Below, piece after piece: positions 24,948 through 33,729 of a stretch of 64,000 nucleotides of DNA. This DNA is from JANOSH01 sp031415695 (GTDB lineage: Bacteria > Actinomycetota > Acidimicrobiia > Acidimicrobiales > Ilumatobacteraceae). Numbering within the stretch: the stretch's first letter is position 1; every line of letters starts with the position of its first letter. The DNA is taken from the NCBI GenBank assembly GCA_031415695.1, contig JANOSH010000046.1, positions 1 through 64,000 of the forward strand. The letters run 5' to 3'. The position numbers and the translations under genes were made by a program. The notes under the pieces were generated by a model, which had not been told where the DNA came from, searched no databases, and was given only the letters and a program-made list of their open reading frames with translations.

Positions 24948-26843
24948 GTGGAGGTAGACCGGCAGCTCCAGGTGTCAGCGTGGCTGACAGTGGGGCTAGT
25001 CGCGCTGGTTCCGTTGGCGTTTGACCCCTGGGGACTCCAGCAACGGACGCCAATAGCGGCACTGCTGATATTGGCAGTCGTACCAATGTCGCTTGGCTTG
25101 ATGCTCGGCCGCAAGTCCATCCCACTGCACCCGTCACTCGTCTGGATGGCGGGGCTATTGGCGGCCCTTTCGGTCGGCGCCGCATTTGGCTCCACGCCCT
25201 TCAATAGCTTGATCGGATCACCCGCTCGGATGCTTGGCCTGATCGGATGGGCGGCTATCGGGGGCGCTCTGTGGCTCGGGCTGTGCATGGGCCAAGTGTC
25301 CGGTATGAGGGAACGGCTCGATCGAACCTTCGTCGTGGGTTCTCTCCCGGTCTCGTTCATTGCGCTGTTCGAGCGCGGCGACCGACTGCTTGACCTTGGT
25401 GCTGGCGACAGTCTCGTTCGGAGTCAATCGACGCTGCGTAATCCGGTGTTCCTGGGCGCGTACCTGGTGCTGTGCCTACCAATTGCCCTTGCGTTGATGG
25501 TTGACCGGGAAGTGCCTAAGGCGTGGCGAGCGTCTGCTGGTCTGGCGTTCGCCGTCGGAACCCTTGCACTACTGCTGTCCCAGAGCCGCGGCGCGTGGCT
25601 TGGCGCATTAGCAGGTCTGTCGCTCGTGGCAGTCCACGTCAGTCGTCATCGCTCACGTCGAGTCTGCCTCGCGGTCGGAGCCTTCGCCCTCATAGCTGGC
25701 GTGCTGGTGATGGCCTCGCCGTTACGAGACCGTGCGCTGTCGGTCGGAAACACGACACGGGGAAGCAACGCCATCCGAGTGGAGTTGTGGCAGGCCGGGC
25801 TTCGCCTTGTCGCCGATCGGCCCGTCACCGGATACGGGCCAGATGCAACGGCAAGCGCCATACCTTCTGCCATTAGCGAGTCGTTCGAGAACACGGTGAC
25901 TCGCCGCCAGCAACCCGATCGCATACACAACGCGCTGCTCGACGTGGCCGTGTGGGGCGGAATACCAGCGCTCATCGCGTTCCTAGGCCTACTTGGCTGT
26001 ATCGCGCTAGGTCTGGTGCGTCACGATCCGAAGCTCGGCACGCGGCCCATCGGTATGGCTGGAGCGCTCGTTGGCTACGTAGTGCAATGGCAGGTGGGCT
26101 TTCCCCTCGCTGATCTCGATGTCTTGGCGTTGCTCTTGGCAGGTGTTGCACTGGCTCCGCAGGCACGACGACGCCAACTGCCCGACGGCATAGGTCCTGC
26201 CCTACGAGCGACGTTCGTCATTGCGGGACTGTTGGCCGGAGGGTGGCAGGCGCGAGCCGTTGCAGCCGACCACATCTTGGGCCGCGCCGTCCAAGCCGAA
26301 TCATCGGGCGCCGTCGCGAAGGCCGAGCAGTTATACCGACGAGCGACGGAACGAACGGTCGAGCGCGCCCATGCGTGGCAAGCTCAGACACGATTCGGCT
26401 TGCGCATGAACGACGCGGGGCATCCCGAGTTGTTGGATCAAAGCGAACGTGCTTCGTCGAAAGCCTTGGCGCTGGTTCCAAAAGATCCGAGCTACCGGAT
26501 AGACCGGGCCGAAGTGCTATTGGCTATTGCCATTCGTGATGAACAGCCAATTGACTCGGTCCTCGATTTCACTCGGCGCATCTTGGACGATGACCCGTGG
26601 TCGTCGGCGGCGTGGTTCGTTCATGCAAATGCTCTGGCGACCGCCGGCAGTACACAGCAAGCAGCAGCCGCTTGGGAGAAATCAGCAAACCTTGCGGCGT
26701 GGGCAACGGGCCCATGGGTGAACCTCGGGCGCTTGGCCGATCTTGAGAACCGCGCCGCAGACGCACTCAGATGGTTCACTGAAGCAATCGAAATCGACTC
26801 CGACGAACCTACAGCGAAAGCTTGGCTAGCCACCGCTCGATGA
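24948..26843 (+). CDS. O-antigen ligase/polymerase-like membrane protein with TPR tail
   Basis: A 631-residue protein starting at GTG. The first roughly 430 residues contain about ten to twelve hydrophobic segments and the Wzy/WaaL hallmark region SQSRGAWLGALAGL, followed by the periplasmic NAIRVELWQAGLRLVADRP and GPDATASA. The C-terminal ~190 residues are soluble and helical with TPR-like repeats (AEQLYRRATERTVERAHAWQ; AAAWEKSANLAAWATGPWVN; ALRWFTEAIEIDSDEPTAKA). Such proteins ligate or polymerise lipid-linked glycans at the outer face of the membrane. In an actinobacterium the acceptor would be an envelope glycan or S-layer/teichoic polymer. Confidence 0.85.
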   Translation: MEVDRQLQVSAWLTVGLVALVPLAFDPWGLQQRTPIAALLILAVVPMSLGLMLGRKSIPLHPSLVWMAGLLAALSVGAAFGSTPFNSLIGSPARMLGLIGWAAIGGALWLGLCMGQVSGMRERLDRTFVVGSLPVSFIALFERGDRLLDLGAGDSLVRSQSTLRNPVFLGAYLVLCLPIALALMVDREVPKAWRASAGLAFAVGTLALLLSQSRGAWLGALAGLSLVAVHVSRHRSRRVCLAVGAFALIAGVLVMASPLRDRALSVGNTTRGSNAIRVELWQAGLRLVADRPVTGYGPDATASAIPSAISESFENTVTRRQQPDRIHNALLDVAVWGGIPALIAFLGLLGCIALGLVRHDPKLGTRPIGMAGALVGYVVQWQVGFPLADLDVLALLLAGVALAPQARRRQLPDGIGPALRATFVIAGLLAGGWQARAVAADHILGRAVQAESSGAVAKAEQLYRRATERTVERAHAWQAQTRFGLRMNDAGHPELLDQSERASSKALALVPKDPSYRIDRAEVLLAIAIRDEQPIDSVLDFTRRILDDDPWSSAAWFVHANALATAGSTQQAAAAWEKSANLAAWATGPWVNLGRLADLENRAADALRWFTEAIEIDSDEPTAKAWLATAR

Positions 26844-26859
26844 CGGTATGGTGACGAGG

Positions 26860-27621
26860 ATGCCTCGGGGACGGTCATTGCTTGTAACTGGAGCCGGTCG
26901 AGGGATCGGTGCCGCCATTGCCCAGCGGGCTGTTGCGCAGGGCTATCAGGTCGGCGTTATCGACATCACGTCGGGCGGGGTGCCGGTCGATGGCATCGCC
27001 GAATACGTGGGATCGATCACCGACGAACCCTTCATCGAGTCGGTTCTCGCTTCGTTCGGTACACCCGATGTGGTGGTGAACAATGCGGGAATCGTGCGGT
27101 TTGGGCCGCTGATCGACATGAGCACCGCCGACTTTCGTGCCGTGGTCGATGTGAATCTCGCCGGCACTTTCATGGTGTCGCGTGCCGCAGCCCGTCGCTG
27201 GATATCCGAGGGGCGACCCGGTTGCATCGTCAGCATCACGTCGATGAACGGTGTCGCCGCCGGACCCAATTCGGGCGCGTACGGCCCCACCAAAGCTGCG
27301 GTGGCTCTACTCACCAGCCAGATGGCGATCGAATGGGGGCCCCACGGCATCCGCGCCAATGCCGTAGCGCCCGGCCTTATCGACGCCGGAATGTCGGCCC
27401 CTATTTTCGCCGACCCGGTGATGCGAGCCGCCCGCGAATCGAAGGTGCCGAGCGGAAGGTTAGGGACGGCCAACGACGTTGCGTCGGTGGTGTTGTTCCT
27501 GGCCTCCGACGACGCCGCATACATCAACGGGCAAAACATTTTGGTCGACGGCGGAGTCACCGGTTCGGTCATAGCCGGCCTGCCTCGACCCGCCGCAGTC
27601 GACTCGATCGGGTCGCGCTAA
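26860..27621 (+). CDS. Short-chain dehydrogenase/reductase
   Basis: A 253-residue classical SDR: TGAGRGIG cofactor motif, NNAG, and the catalytic Ser/Tyr/Lys visible in VSITSM and YGPTK. The ATG at 26860 is preferred to the one four codons upstream. First gene of a four-gene operon (SDR, SDR, P450, amidohydrolase) with 1-8 nt overlaps between members. It probably oxidises a hydroxyl or reduces a carbonyl in a catabolic route with the downstream enzymes. Confidence 0.92.
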   Translation: MPRGRSLLVTGAGRGIGAAIAQRAVAQGYQVGVIDITSGGVPVDGIAEYVGSITDEPFIESVLASFGTPDVVVNNAGIVRFGPLIDMSTADFRAVVDVNLAGTFMVSRAAARRWISEGRPGCIVSITSMNGVAAGPNSGAYGPTKAAVALLTSQMAIEWGPHGIRANAVAPGLIDAGMSAPIFADPVMRAARESKVPSGRLGTANDVASVVLFLASDDAAYINGQNILVDGGVTGSVIAGLPRPAAVDSIGSR

Positions 27622-28385
27622 TGCGCGCTACGGCGGGAATGTCGGTACTGGTGACCGGCGGAGGGTCGGGCCTCGGCGAAGGTATCGCCCGACGCTTTGC
27701 GGGGCTCGGTGCGTTGGTAACGATTTCCGGCCGACGCCAACAAAGGATCGACGCGGTAGCTGCGTCCATCGGCGACGCATGCTGCTCAGTGGCCGGTGAT
27801 GTCACGGTCGATGCCGATCGTAAACGCATGATCGACGCCGCACTTGGACACGGCGGCGGGCGACTCGACGTGTTGGTGAACAACGCAGGAAACATGTACC
27901 GGGGACCGCTAGCCGAACTCGACGAAGCGGAACTGTTGGCGGTGTTTCATTCGAACGTGATCGCCGGCATCATGCTCACCCAGGCGGCGCTCGAACCGCT
28001 CAAGGCCGCGAAGGGCGCAGTGGTGTTTATGGGGTCGGTACATTCACAACGGGCGTTCCCGGGGGCGTCGCCGTACGCCGCTACCAAGGGCGCGGTCGAG
28101 ACACTTACCGGTGTGTTGGCCGCCGAACTCGGCCCCGTCGGCGTGCGCGTTTCGTGCATTCGACCTGGCGGCGTGTTCACCGAACTCAACCAGCGGGCGG
28201 GGCTGATGGACGACGCAAACGCCCTAGCCCGCCTCGAAGGATTGGCGCCTGCGCATGCTCTTGGCCGCATCGGCACCGTTGCCGAGATAGCCGAAGCAGT
28301 CGAGTATGTGGCCCGCGCTGAATGGACAACCGGCACCGTTCTTACCGTCGACGGCGGACTCTCCCTGGGGGTTACCAATGCCTGA
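27621..28385 (+). CDS. Short-chain dehydrogenase/reductase
   Basis: A 254-residue classical SDR with TGGGSGLG, NNAG, the Ser in FMGSVHS and YAATK. The start overlaps the previous SDR stop as TAATG, and the end overlaps the P450 start by 8 nt. The two SDRs are clearly different from each other, suggesting consecutive oxidation steps on the same substrate family. Confidence 0.92.
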   Translation: MRATAGMSVLVTGGGSGLGEGIARRFAGLGALVTISGRRQQRIDAVAASIGDACCSVAGDVTVDADRKRMIDAALGHGGGRLDVLVNNAGNMYRGPLAELDEAELLAVFHSNVIAGIMLTQAALEPLKAAKGAVVFMGSVHSQRAFPGASPYAATKGAVETLTGVLAAELGPVGVRVSCIRPGGVFTELNQRAGLMDDANALARLEGLAPAHALGRIGTVAEIAEAVEYVARAEWTTGTVLTVDGGLSLGVTNA

Positions 28386-29562
28386 GACCTTCACCGTCAT
28401 TACCTACGACGAGGCCAAGGACACGTATCGACGAAAGGATCTGCGCCAAGCCCTGTACGACGCAGGCGAGGTGATCATGGCCGATGTGCTGGTGAACCTG
28501 CACGGCGCTGAGCACCGGGATCGCCGACGCTTGGAGAACCGGCTGTTTCGCCGTGACGCAGTACAACTGTACGAGCGGCAACTGTTCCCACCGATCATTG
28601 CCGACACACTTGCGCCCCATGTGGCCGCCGGGCGCGCCGAACTGGTCGACCTCGGCCATCAACTTATGATGAACCTGGCTGCGCTCACCGCCGGGGTCGA
28701 CCGCAAGCTTGGCACTCCCGAGGAAACGCATCGCCTCTACGACTACCTGATGCGCTTCATCGAGGGTGCCACGTTGGCGCATTTCACCGGTGATCGTGAC
28801 GCCAAACGGGCCGAGGTTGCCGGCAAGCTCAACGAGTTCGATGTGGAGTTCGTGACACCGTCGGTCGACCGGCGACGCGCCTTGCTCGACGCCGGCGAGC
28901 CGCTCCCCCAAGACGTGCTGAGTACCCTTGTTGCCAACGACGACAACTTGCATCTACCCCACGATGCCATCGTGCGAGAAGTGGCGTTCTATCTGCTCGC
29001 TGGAGCGCACACGTCGGCCACAGCATTCACCCGCGTAACACACAACATCTTTAAGTGGCTCGAAAGCCACCCCGGCGATGGCGAACTGGTGCGCAACGAT
29101 CGCCTCTTTGTGCAGCGTTGTACCCACGAGACCATCCGGTTGCAGCCATCAAGCCCGGTGGCTCATCGGTGGGCGCTCAGCGACATGGAGTTGAAGTCGG
29201 GGCGTCAGGTTCCCAAAGGCTCCAAGGTGGTCATCGACCTGTTGTCGGTGAACCGCGACACGTCTGTGTTCGGGGCCGACGCCGACGAGTTCAACCCGCA
29301 CCGCCAGACCCCCGACGGGGTGCCGTTGTACGGGCTGTCGTTCGGCTCGGGCATGCACGCATGCATCGGGCAAGACATGGCGGCCGGACTGGTTTTCAAC
29401 CCCGACACCACCATCGACGATCACGTCTTCGGGCTGGTCCCCGAGGCCGTCCAGGCCTTGTTCGACCGCCGGGCGCAACCCGACCCGCACGATCCGCCGG
29501 TGATGGACGAGTCGACAACCCGCCCGTACTTCGGTCGATACCCGGTCGTGTTCTCGGCGTGA
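28378..29562 (+). CDS. Cytochrome P450
   Basis: A 394-residue P450 with haem motif FGSGMHACIG, K-helix ETIRLQP and I-helix LAGAHTSATAF. As in the paralogue at 21502 the I-helix acid is replaced by His, an unusual shared feature. It overlaps the SDR upstream and ends in GTGA overlap with the amidohydrolase. This operon context, SDR-SDR-P450-amidohydrolase, suggests oxidative degradation of a cyclic or terpenoid-like compound, but the substrate cannot be assigned. Confidence 0.93.
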   Translation: MPETFTVITYDEAKDTYRRKDLRQALYDAGEVIMADVLVNLHGAEHRDRRRLENRLFRRDAVQLYERQLFPPIIADTLAPHVAAGRAELVDLGHQLMMNLAALTAGVDRKLGTPEETHRLYDYLMRFIEGATLAHFTGDRDAKRAEVAGKLNEFDVEFVTPSVDRRRALLDAGEPLPQDVLSTLVANDDNLHLPHDAIVREVAFYLLAGAHTSATAFTRVTHNIFKWLESHPGDGELVRNDRLFVQRCTHETIRLQPSSPVAHRWALSDMELKSGRQVPKGSKVVIDLLSVNRDTSVFGADADEFNPHRQTPDGVPLYGLSFGSGMHACIGQDMAAGLVFNPDTTIDDHVFGLVPEAVQALFDRRAQPDPHDPPVMDESTTRPYFGRYPVVFSA

Positions 29563-30524
29563 TCGATGTACATGCTCACGTCGTCCTCGATGGCGTGATG
29601 GGGTGCGCTGGCCACTACGGCCCCGAACTTGGCGTCGGCCCCGAAGGTCGGCCCCGGTTCAGGGTGGGCGACTACGTGCTCGATGGCGTGAGTTACCGTG
29701 ATAGCCCGTTCATGGATGTGGGCAAACGGTTGGCGCTCAATGATCATCTCGGTATCGAACTGCAGGTGTTGTCACCGAACCCGCTCACCTACTTTCATCA
29801 CATCGAACCTGCGTTGGCCACCAACTTTTGTTTCTGGCACAACAACGAATTGGCTAGCCTGGTGAAGGGGCATCCCGATCGTTTCCGCGGATTCGCCCAG
29901 CTACCGATGCAGGATCTCGACGCTGCTGTTATCGAGCTTCGCCGGGCCGTCACCGACCTAGGCATGGTCGGTGCGTACATCGGAACCGATTTCGGTTGCA
30001 CGTTCGACGACGATCGCCTCGACGTGTTGTGGGGCGCGGCAGTGGAACTTGATGTGCCGATTTTCATTCACCCCGCGCCGGCCGGGATCGACGGGCCGCT
30101 GCACGATGCCCGGTTACGCAAGTTCGACCTCGATCTCTCACTCGGGTTCTTGTACGAGGAAACGTTGGCCGTTGCCTGCCTGATCTACGGCGAGGTGCTC
30201 GACCGCCACCCGGCTCTAGACATCTGCGTGTCGCATGGCGGCGGGGCGGCGGCGTTCATGCTCGGCCGGTTGGAACACCAAGGTCGCACGCGGCCGTGGG
30301 CACGCAATAACCCGGTTGATTTCGCCGCCGGCCTGCGGCGATTGTGGTTCGACCAGCACGTGCACGACGACGACTCGCTGGCCCTCGTGGAAGGCAAAGT
30401 CGGGCGTGACCGCATGGTGGTAGGCACCAACCTCGCTGGCTGGGACGCCCCTACCGAGCGCGCCCACATCGCCTACACGCCCGAGTACGACGACAACGCC
30501 CGACGCCTACTCCGTCTCGTCTGA
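29559..30524 (+). CDS. Amidohydrolase family protein (ACMSD-like)
   Basis: A 321-residue metal-dependent hydrolase of the amidohydrolase_2/ACMSD family. It begins with the HxH metal motif VIDVHAHVV directly at the GTG start, which overlaps the P450 stop (GTGA). Further landmarks are FRGFAQLPMQD, IFIHPAP (metal His), ICVSHGGG (metal His) and MVVGTNLAGWD (the usual catalytic Asp region, G-T-D-x-P in relatives, is G-T-N here; the Asp follows at WD). Relatives decarboxylate or hydrolyse ring-cleavage products, which fits an oxidative catabolic operon. Confidence 0.87.
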   Translation: MIDVHAHVVLDGVMGCAGHYGPELGVGPEGRPRFRVGDYVLDGVSYRDSPFMDVGKRLALNDHLGIELQVLSPNPLTYFHHIEPALATNFCFWHNNELASLVKGHPDRFRGFAQLPMQDLDAAVIELRRAVTDLGMVGAYIGTDFGCTFDDDRLDVLWGAAVELDVPIFIHPAPAGIDGPLHDARLRKFDLDLSLGFLYEETLAVACLIYGEVLDRHPALDICVSHGGGAAAFMLGRLEHQGRTRPWARNNPVDFAAGLRRLWFDQHVHDDDSLALVEGKVGRDRMVVGTNLAGWDAPTERAHIAYTPEYDDNARRLLRLV

Positions 30525-30573
30525 CCGCCAATCGGTCGTCGCTGCGGTCCGACGTTCTCGGGCGCTCGCCTAG

Positions 30574-30602
30574 CCCCCAGCGCAACCGAGCGCGCAAGTA
30601 TC
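30574..30602 (+). repeat. 29-bp direct repeat, left copy
   Basis: CCCCCAGCGCAACCGAGCG followed by CGCAAGTATC. The identical 29 bp recur at 32274-32302 in the same orientation, flanking the AlbA_2/ATPase regulator gene. Sequence just upstream is also similar in both places (CAATCGGT, then CTCGGGCGCTCGCC here and CTTGGGCGGTCGCC there). The rest of the 30525-30756 gap shows nothing else beyond the promoter boxes. Confidence 0.8.
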
Positions 30603-30708
30603 AAGCCTCCGATTGCATTGGGCTCGATGATCGGCGGATACAGTCAATGGATGATCGGTGCTCCTGTGCTGTCGGTGTTTCGATGAGCTGGCTATTGGTC
30701 ATTAGACC

Positions 30709-30756
30709 TACTCTGCAAGTTTCGGTTGCCGAGTTTGCAGAGTAGATTGCAGAGTA
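30709..30756. promoter_or_regulatory. Three TTGCAGAGTA boxes at the start of the regulator gene
   Basis: TTGCAGAGTA occurs at 30735-30744 and 30747-30756, the second abutting the ATG, and inverted as TACTCTGCAA at 30709-30718. Two inverted and two direct half-sites in 48 bp make a strong candidate operator, most simply for autoregulation by the winged-helix domain of the protein itself. Confidence 0.65.
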
Positions 30757-32106
30757 ATGGATATTCAGGATCTGCTTTCCCGTCCCGAAGGAAAGCGCCT
30801 TGAGTACAAGCGGGACCTGTCGTCGCCGGCCCCGGTCATGCGGGCGCTTACGGCGTTCGCGAATAGCGCAGGAGGTGTGCTGGTCTTCGGCGTGGAGGAC
30901 GATCGGACAGTTCTTGGGGTCGAGGATCCGGTCGCACTTGAGTCGCGTCTGGTGAACATGATTAACGATCGAATTGCGCCTCGTCTGGTACCTGAGGTTG
31001 ACATTGTGCCGTGGCGGTCGACCCATTTGGTCGTGGTTCAGGTACATCTCAGCGGGTCGCGGCCACATCGAGTCCTTGCCGATGATCAGGTCTACGTGCG
31101 TTTGGGGGCGTCGAATCGCAAGGCTGACCCCGAGTTGATCGAGGAGATGCGGCGATCGTGTCGGTTCGAGTCATTCGACGAGACGGCGTTTGCTTCCGAA
31201 CCGCTCGATCGAATCGACATCTCCGCCTTCGCGTCCGAGTTCGCCGATGTGCGAACGATGCGTCGCAAGGACCTAAGTGTGCTCGGTCTTTCAACGGAAC
31301 ACCAAGGCAGGCAAGTGCCGACCGTGGGTGGCCTGGTGCTGTTCGGGCGAGATAGAGCCGCGTTTCCGGATGCGACGATTCGTTGCGCACGGTTTGTCGG
31401 CACAACGCGGTCGACGATCGCCGACACGATAGACCTTGCGGGGTCGTCAATGCCGCGGATGGTTCGTGACGCGCTTTCGTTTGTGGACCGCAACTCCATG
31501 CGAGCAATCGTGATCGACGGGTTAGCCAACAAAGTGGTTCGACCGGTTCCGGTAATCGCTGTACGGGAGGCGTTGGTAAACGCTGTCGTCCACGCCGACT
31601 ACAGCCAGCGGGGCGGGCCGATCCGGGTGGCACTCTTTGATGATCGTCTTGAGATTGAGAACCCGGGACTGCTCGCGTCGGGCATGACGGTGGAGGACAT
31701 GTCGACGGGTGTGTCACGGGTGCGAAACCGGGTCATCGCCCGCGTCTTTAAGGAACTCGGCTACATCGAGCAGTGGGGAAGTGGCATCGGCAGGATGCTC
31801 GACGCTCTTCATCTGGCTGGTTTGCCTCGGCCGCTGTTCGAGGAACTGGGCGGCCGCTTTCGAGTTACGTTATGGACGGGCGAGGCGGGCAGCCCGGTGC
31901 TCAGCGACGATGAACAACTCTTGCTAGCGGCGCTAGGGACTGCCGGAAGTTCGGGAATGTCGACAAGCGACCTGACGGAGATCTTGGGGCGTTCGGCTCG
32001 GACCACTCGAACGCGAATGACTCGCTTGGTCGAGCTTGGACTGGTGTTCCAAGTTGGGTCCGGACCGACAGACCCGCAACGCCGATACGTGGCGGTAAAA
32101 CCATGA
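30757..32106 (+). CDS. AlbA_2/Schlafen-type ATP-binding transcriptional regulator
   Basis: A 449-residue protein with an N-terminal Schlafen AlbA_2 domain (EYKRDLSSPAPVMRALTAFAN, then GGVLVFGVEDD), a C-terminal HATPase_c_4 domain (REALVNAVVHADYSQRGGPI, with N and D of the ATP site, and RVRNRVIARVFKELGYIEQW) and a terminal winged helix (TSDLTEILGRSARTTRTRM). Such proteins are found as stand-alone regulators and in mobile or defence islands. It is a single-gene unit bounded by 29-bp direct repeats and preceded by three TTGCAGAGTA boxes, suggesting a self-contained, self-regulated cassette. Its target process is unknown. Confidence 0.88.
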   Translation: MDIQDLLSRPEGKRLEYKRDLSSPAPVMRALTAFANSAGGVLVFGVEDDRTVLGVEDPVALESRLVNMINDRIAPRLVPEVDIVPWRSTHLVVVQVHLSGSRPHRVLADDQVYVRLGASNRKADPELIEEMRRSCRFESFDETAFASEPLDRIDISAFASEFADVRTMRRKDLSVLGLSTEHQGRQVPTVGGLVLFGRDRAAFPDATIRCARFVGTTRSTIADTIDLAGSSMPRMVRDALSFVDRNSMRAIVIDGLANKVVRPVPVIAVREALVNAVVHADYSQRGGPIRVALFDDRLEIENPGLLASGMTVEDMSTGVSRVRNRVIARVFKELGYIEQWGSGIGRMLDALHLAGLPRPLFEELGGRFRVTLWTGEAGSPVLSDDEQLLLAALGTAGSSGMSTSDLTEILGRSARTTRTRMTRLVELGLVFQVGSGPTDPQRRYVAVKP

Positions 32107-32273
32107 GGATGTCCGAGTGGCCGCATTCACCGCCACGTTGCTCGGTGTGGCCTCACCAAGCCGGCCGGGGGTAGCGCAAGACCCGAGGTGGTCCCCTAGT
32201 TGGGGGATGCTTGGTCGGGGACGTGATGCGTGATCCCCAATCGGTTCTTGGGCGGTCGCCCACCCCCCAGCGC

Positions 32274-32302
32274 AACCGAGCGCGCAAGTATCGACGGCCT
32301 AC
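32274..32302 (+). repeat. 29-bp direct repeat, right copy
   Basis: Identical to 30574-30602. It overlaps by 4 nt the stop codon region of the minus-strand lipoprotein gene ending at 32299. The rest of the 32107-32273 gap has no visible gene. Confidence 0.8.
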
Positions 32303-33135
32303 GTACGAGTGGTCGCCCATTGGGGAAACTCGGCTTTGAGTTGGCTGACAATGCGGTTGCCCTCTTCAACAAGCACGGGCGCAACGGCGCTTCGGAAGCA
32401 CGCCCAATCGGCTAGCGCCACCTCGATCTGCTCTTTCGAATCAGCCTCGCTCAACGGCTGGCCTGCCGAGTTGATCTGCACGAACGCATTGAGCGGTTCG
32501 CCGAGCTCGGAGAAGTTGTAGCCCACTTGCGCCATACACTTCGACCACTGGGCCTCGGCCGCCACGAACAGATCGCCACTGGTCATGTCGGTTGTGAGCT
32601 TGCGGTAGCGCTGCATGAACGCTTCATCGGCGCCGGGGCGTTTGGCCTCAAGCTGCTCAAGTACCCGTACTCCACACGCTGCCTCATCGTCTAGGAACGC
32701 CCCGCCCTTATCGCCCAGCGTTTTGGCAAAAGCCTCCGACACATCCGACGATCGTGGCCCTATCGACGAAGATTGTGTTCCCCGGGCCGTACCGAAACCG
32801 TGCGCTTGCCGACGCTGCAGTTCCGTTCCTCGACCACGAGCCATTTCCGGATCGATTCGAAAGCCATAACCCATCGCCTGCAGGCACTCGGTTGTGGCGC
32901 GTAACAGTTCTACCTGGAAGTCGTCGTTTGTCATGCCGCCCTGCGCTAGAAGATTTAGCGGAAGCTCATCAAGGTTGTCGATCTCGACCGCTAGGTCGGC
33001 CAGCTTGGCCGCCTCAGCTAGCTGCAATGTCGCCGCCGACTGTGACGGCTCGGCGACGATCGTCGGGGCTCCGCAGCCAGCAAGTGCTGACAGCACTGCC
33101 GCACTCGAACCAACAGGGGCAAGAAACTTTCGCAT
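32299..33135 (-). CDS. Predicted lipoprotein, unknown function
   Basis: About 278 residues from the ATG at 33135. The N-terminus MRKFLAPVGSSAAVLSALAGC is a lipoprotein signal peptide with lipobox ALAGC. The mature part is helical, with four further Cys in TTECLQAMGYGF, EAACGVRVLEQ, WSKCMAQVGYNF and WACFRSAV. The repeated pattern 'C-L/M-x-x-M/V-G-Y-x-F' suggests two related halves. Conserved proteins of this kind occur in Actinobacteria, but no function is known to me. Confidence 0.7.
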   Translation of the reverse strand: MRKFLAPVGSSAAVLSALAGCGAPTIVAEPSQSAATLQLAEAAKLADLAVEIDNLDELPLNLLAQGGMTNDDFQVELLRATTECLQAMGYGFRIDPEMARGRGTELQRRQAHGFGTARGTQSSSIGPRSSDVSEAFAKTLGDKGGAFLDDEAACGVRVLEQLEAKRPGADEAFMQRYRKLTTDMTSGDLFVAAEAQWSKCMAQVGYNFSELGEPLNAFVQINSAGQPLSEADSKEQIEVALADWACFRSAVAPVLVEEGNRIVSQLKAEFPQWATTRT

Positions 33136-33173
33136 GGTCAGCTGCGCTCCTTTTGTCGGGTGTAGGGAGGTCA

Positions 33174-33665
33174 CTAAAACGGATCGGTAACTGTAAGCCA
33201 GTAGTAAAATACCGGAGCGCAGTTGTAATACATGTACGCAAACCCGACAGCGAGGCGAGGGTAGTAAGTACCACCGGACCAGTAGCCCGTGTCGTACACC
33301 TGTCGGCTAAAGGAGTCTGAATTGTTCGAAGCCATAGTCCCAGTCTCAAAAACCTCACCGGGTTGCATCGTGCGTCGCGTCTTCGCCAGCGGGTAAGCAC
33401 AACTACTCTGACCGGAAGGCTCAGTGGTATTGGTCCATGCAGTTCCGCAGCCCGACGAGTACCACAGTCGAATTGCGCCCCCCTGGTACGTGCCACCGCT
33501 GCTGTAATACGGGGTCGATTTCTTCACAACCGAGGACGTGACGCAACCGGTTCCACCCCACGGGTCCGTCCCGTCGTAACTCAGCGCCCCGGCGGGCTTC
33601 AACCCCACGGCCACTGAGGAACCAAGAATTGCCGCCAGAACACAGACGTACTTAAAACGCTTCAT
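33174..33665 (-). CDS. Small secreted protein, DUF2690-like
   Basis: A 163-residue exported protein. The signal peptide KRFKYVCVLAAILGSSVAVG ends near residue 28 (AGALS). The mature N-terminus DGTDPWGGTGCVTSSVV and IRLWYSSGCGTAWTNT match the actinobacterial secreted DUF2690 pattern (DG-x-DP, two Cys, RYS-x-C-x-TAW). It has a good Shine-Dalgarno, GGGAGGAA, upstream. The promoter contains a (CT)n tract between TTGACT and TAGTAT, described separately. Confidence 0.72.
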   Translation of the reverse strand: MKRFKYVCVLAAILGSSVAVGLKPAGALSYDGTDPWGGTGCVTSSVVKKSTPYYSSGGTYQGGAIRLWYSSGCGTAWTNTTEPSGQSSCAYPLAKTRRTMQPGEVFETGTMASNNSDSFSRQVYDTGYWSGGTYYPRLAVGFAYMYYNCAPVFYYWLTVTDPF

Positions 33666-33696
33666 CGGTTCCTCCCAGTGGCTCCAGACTCAATCG

Positions 33697-33729
33697 ATAC
33701 TAGAGAGAGAGAGAGAGAGAGAGAGTCAA
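33697..33729 (-). promoter_or_regulatory. Promoter with (CT)n spacer for the DUF2690-like gene
   Basis: On the minus strand TTGACT (33729-33724) is followed by a CT dinucleotide tract and then TAGTAT (33702-33697). The spacer is 21 nt, four longer than the 17-nt optimum, so loss of two CT units would restore ideal spacing. The (AG)12 tract occupies 33702-33725 on the plus strand. The divergent amidohydrolase gene starts 33 nt beyond. Confidence 0.55.
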
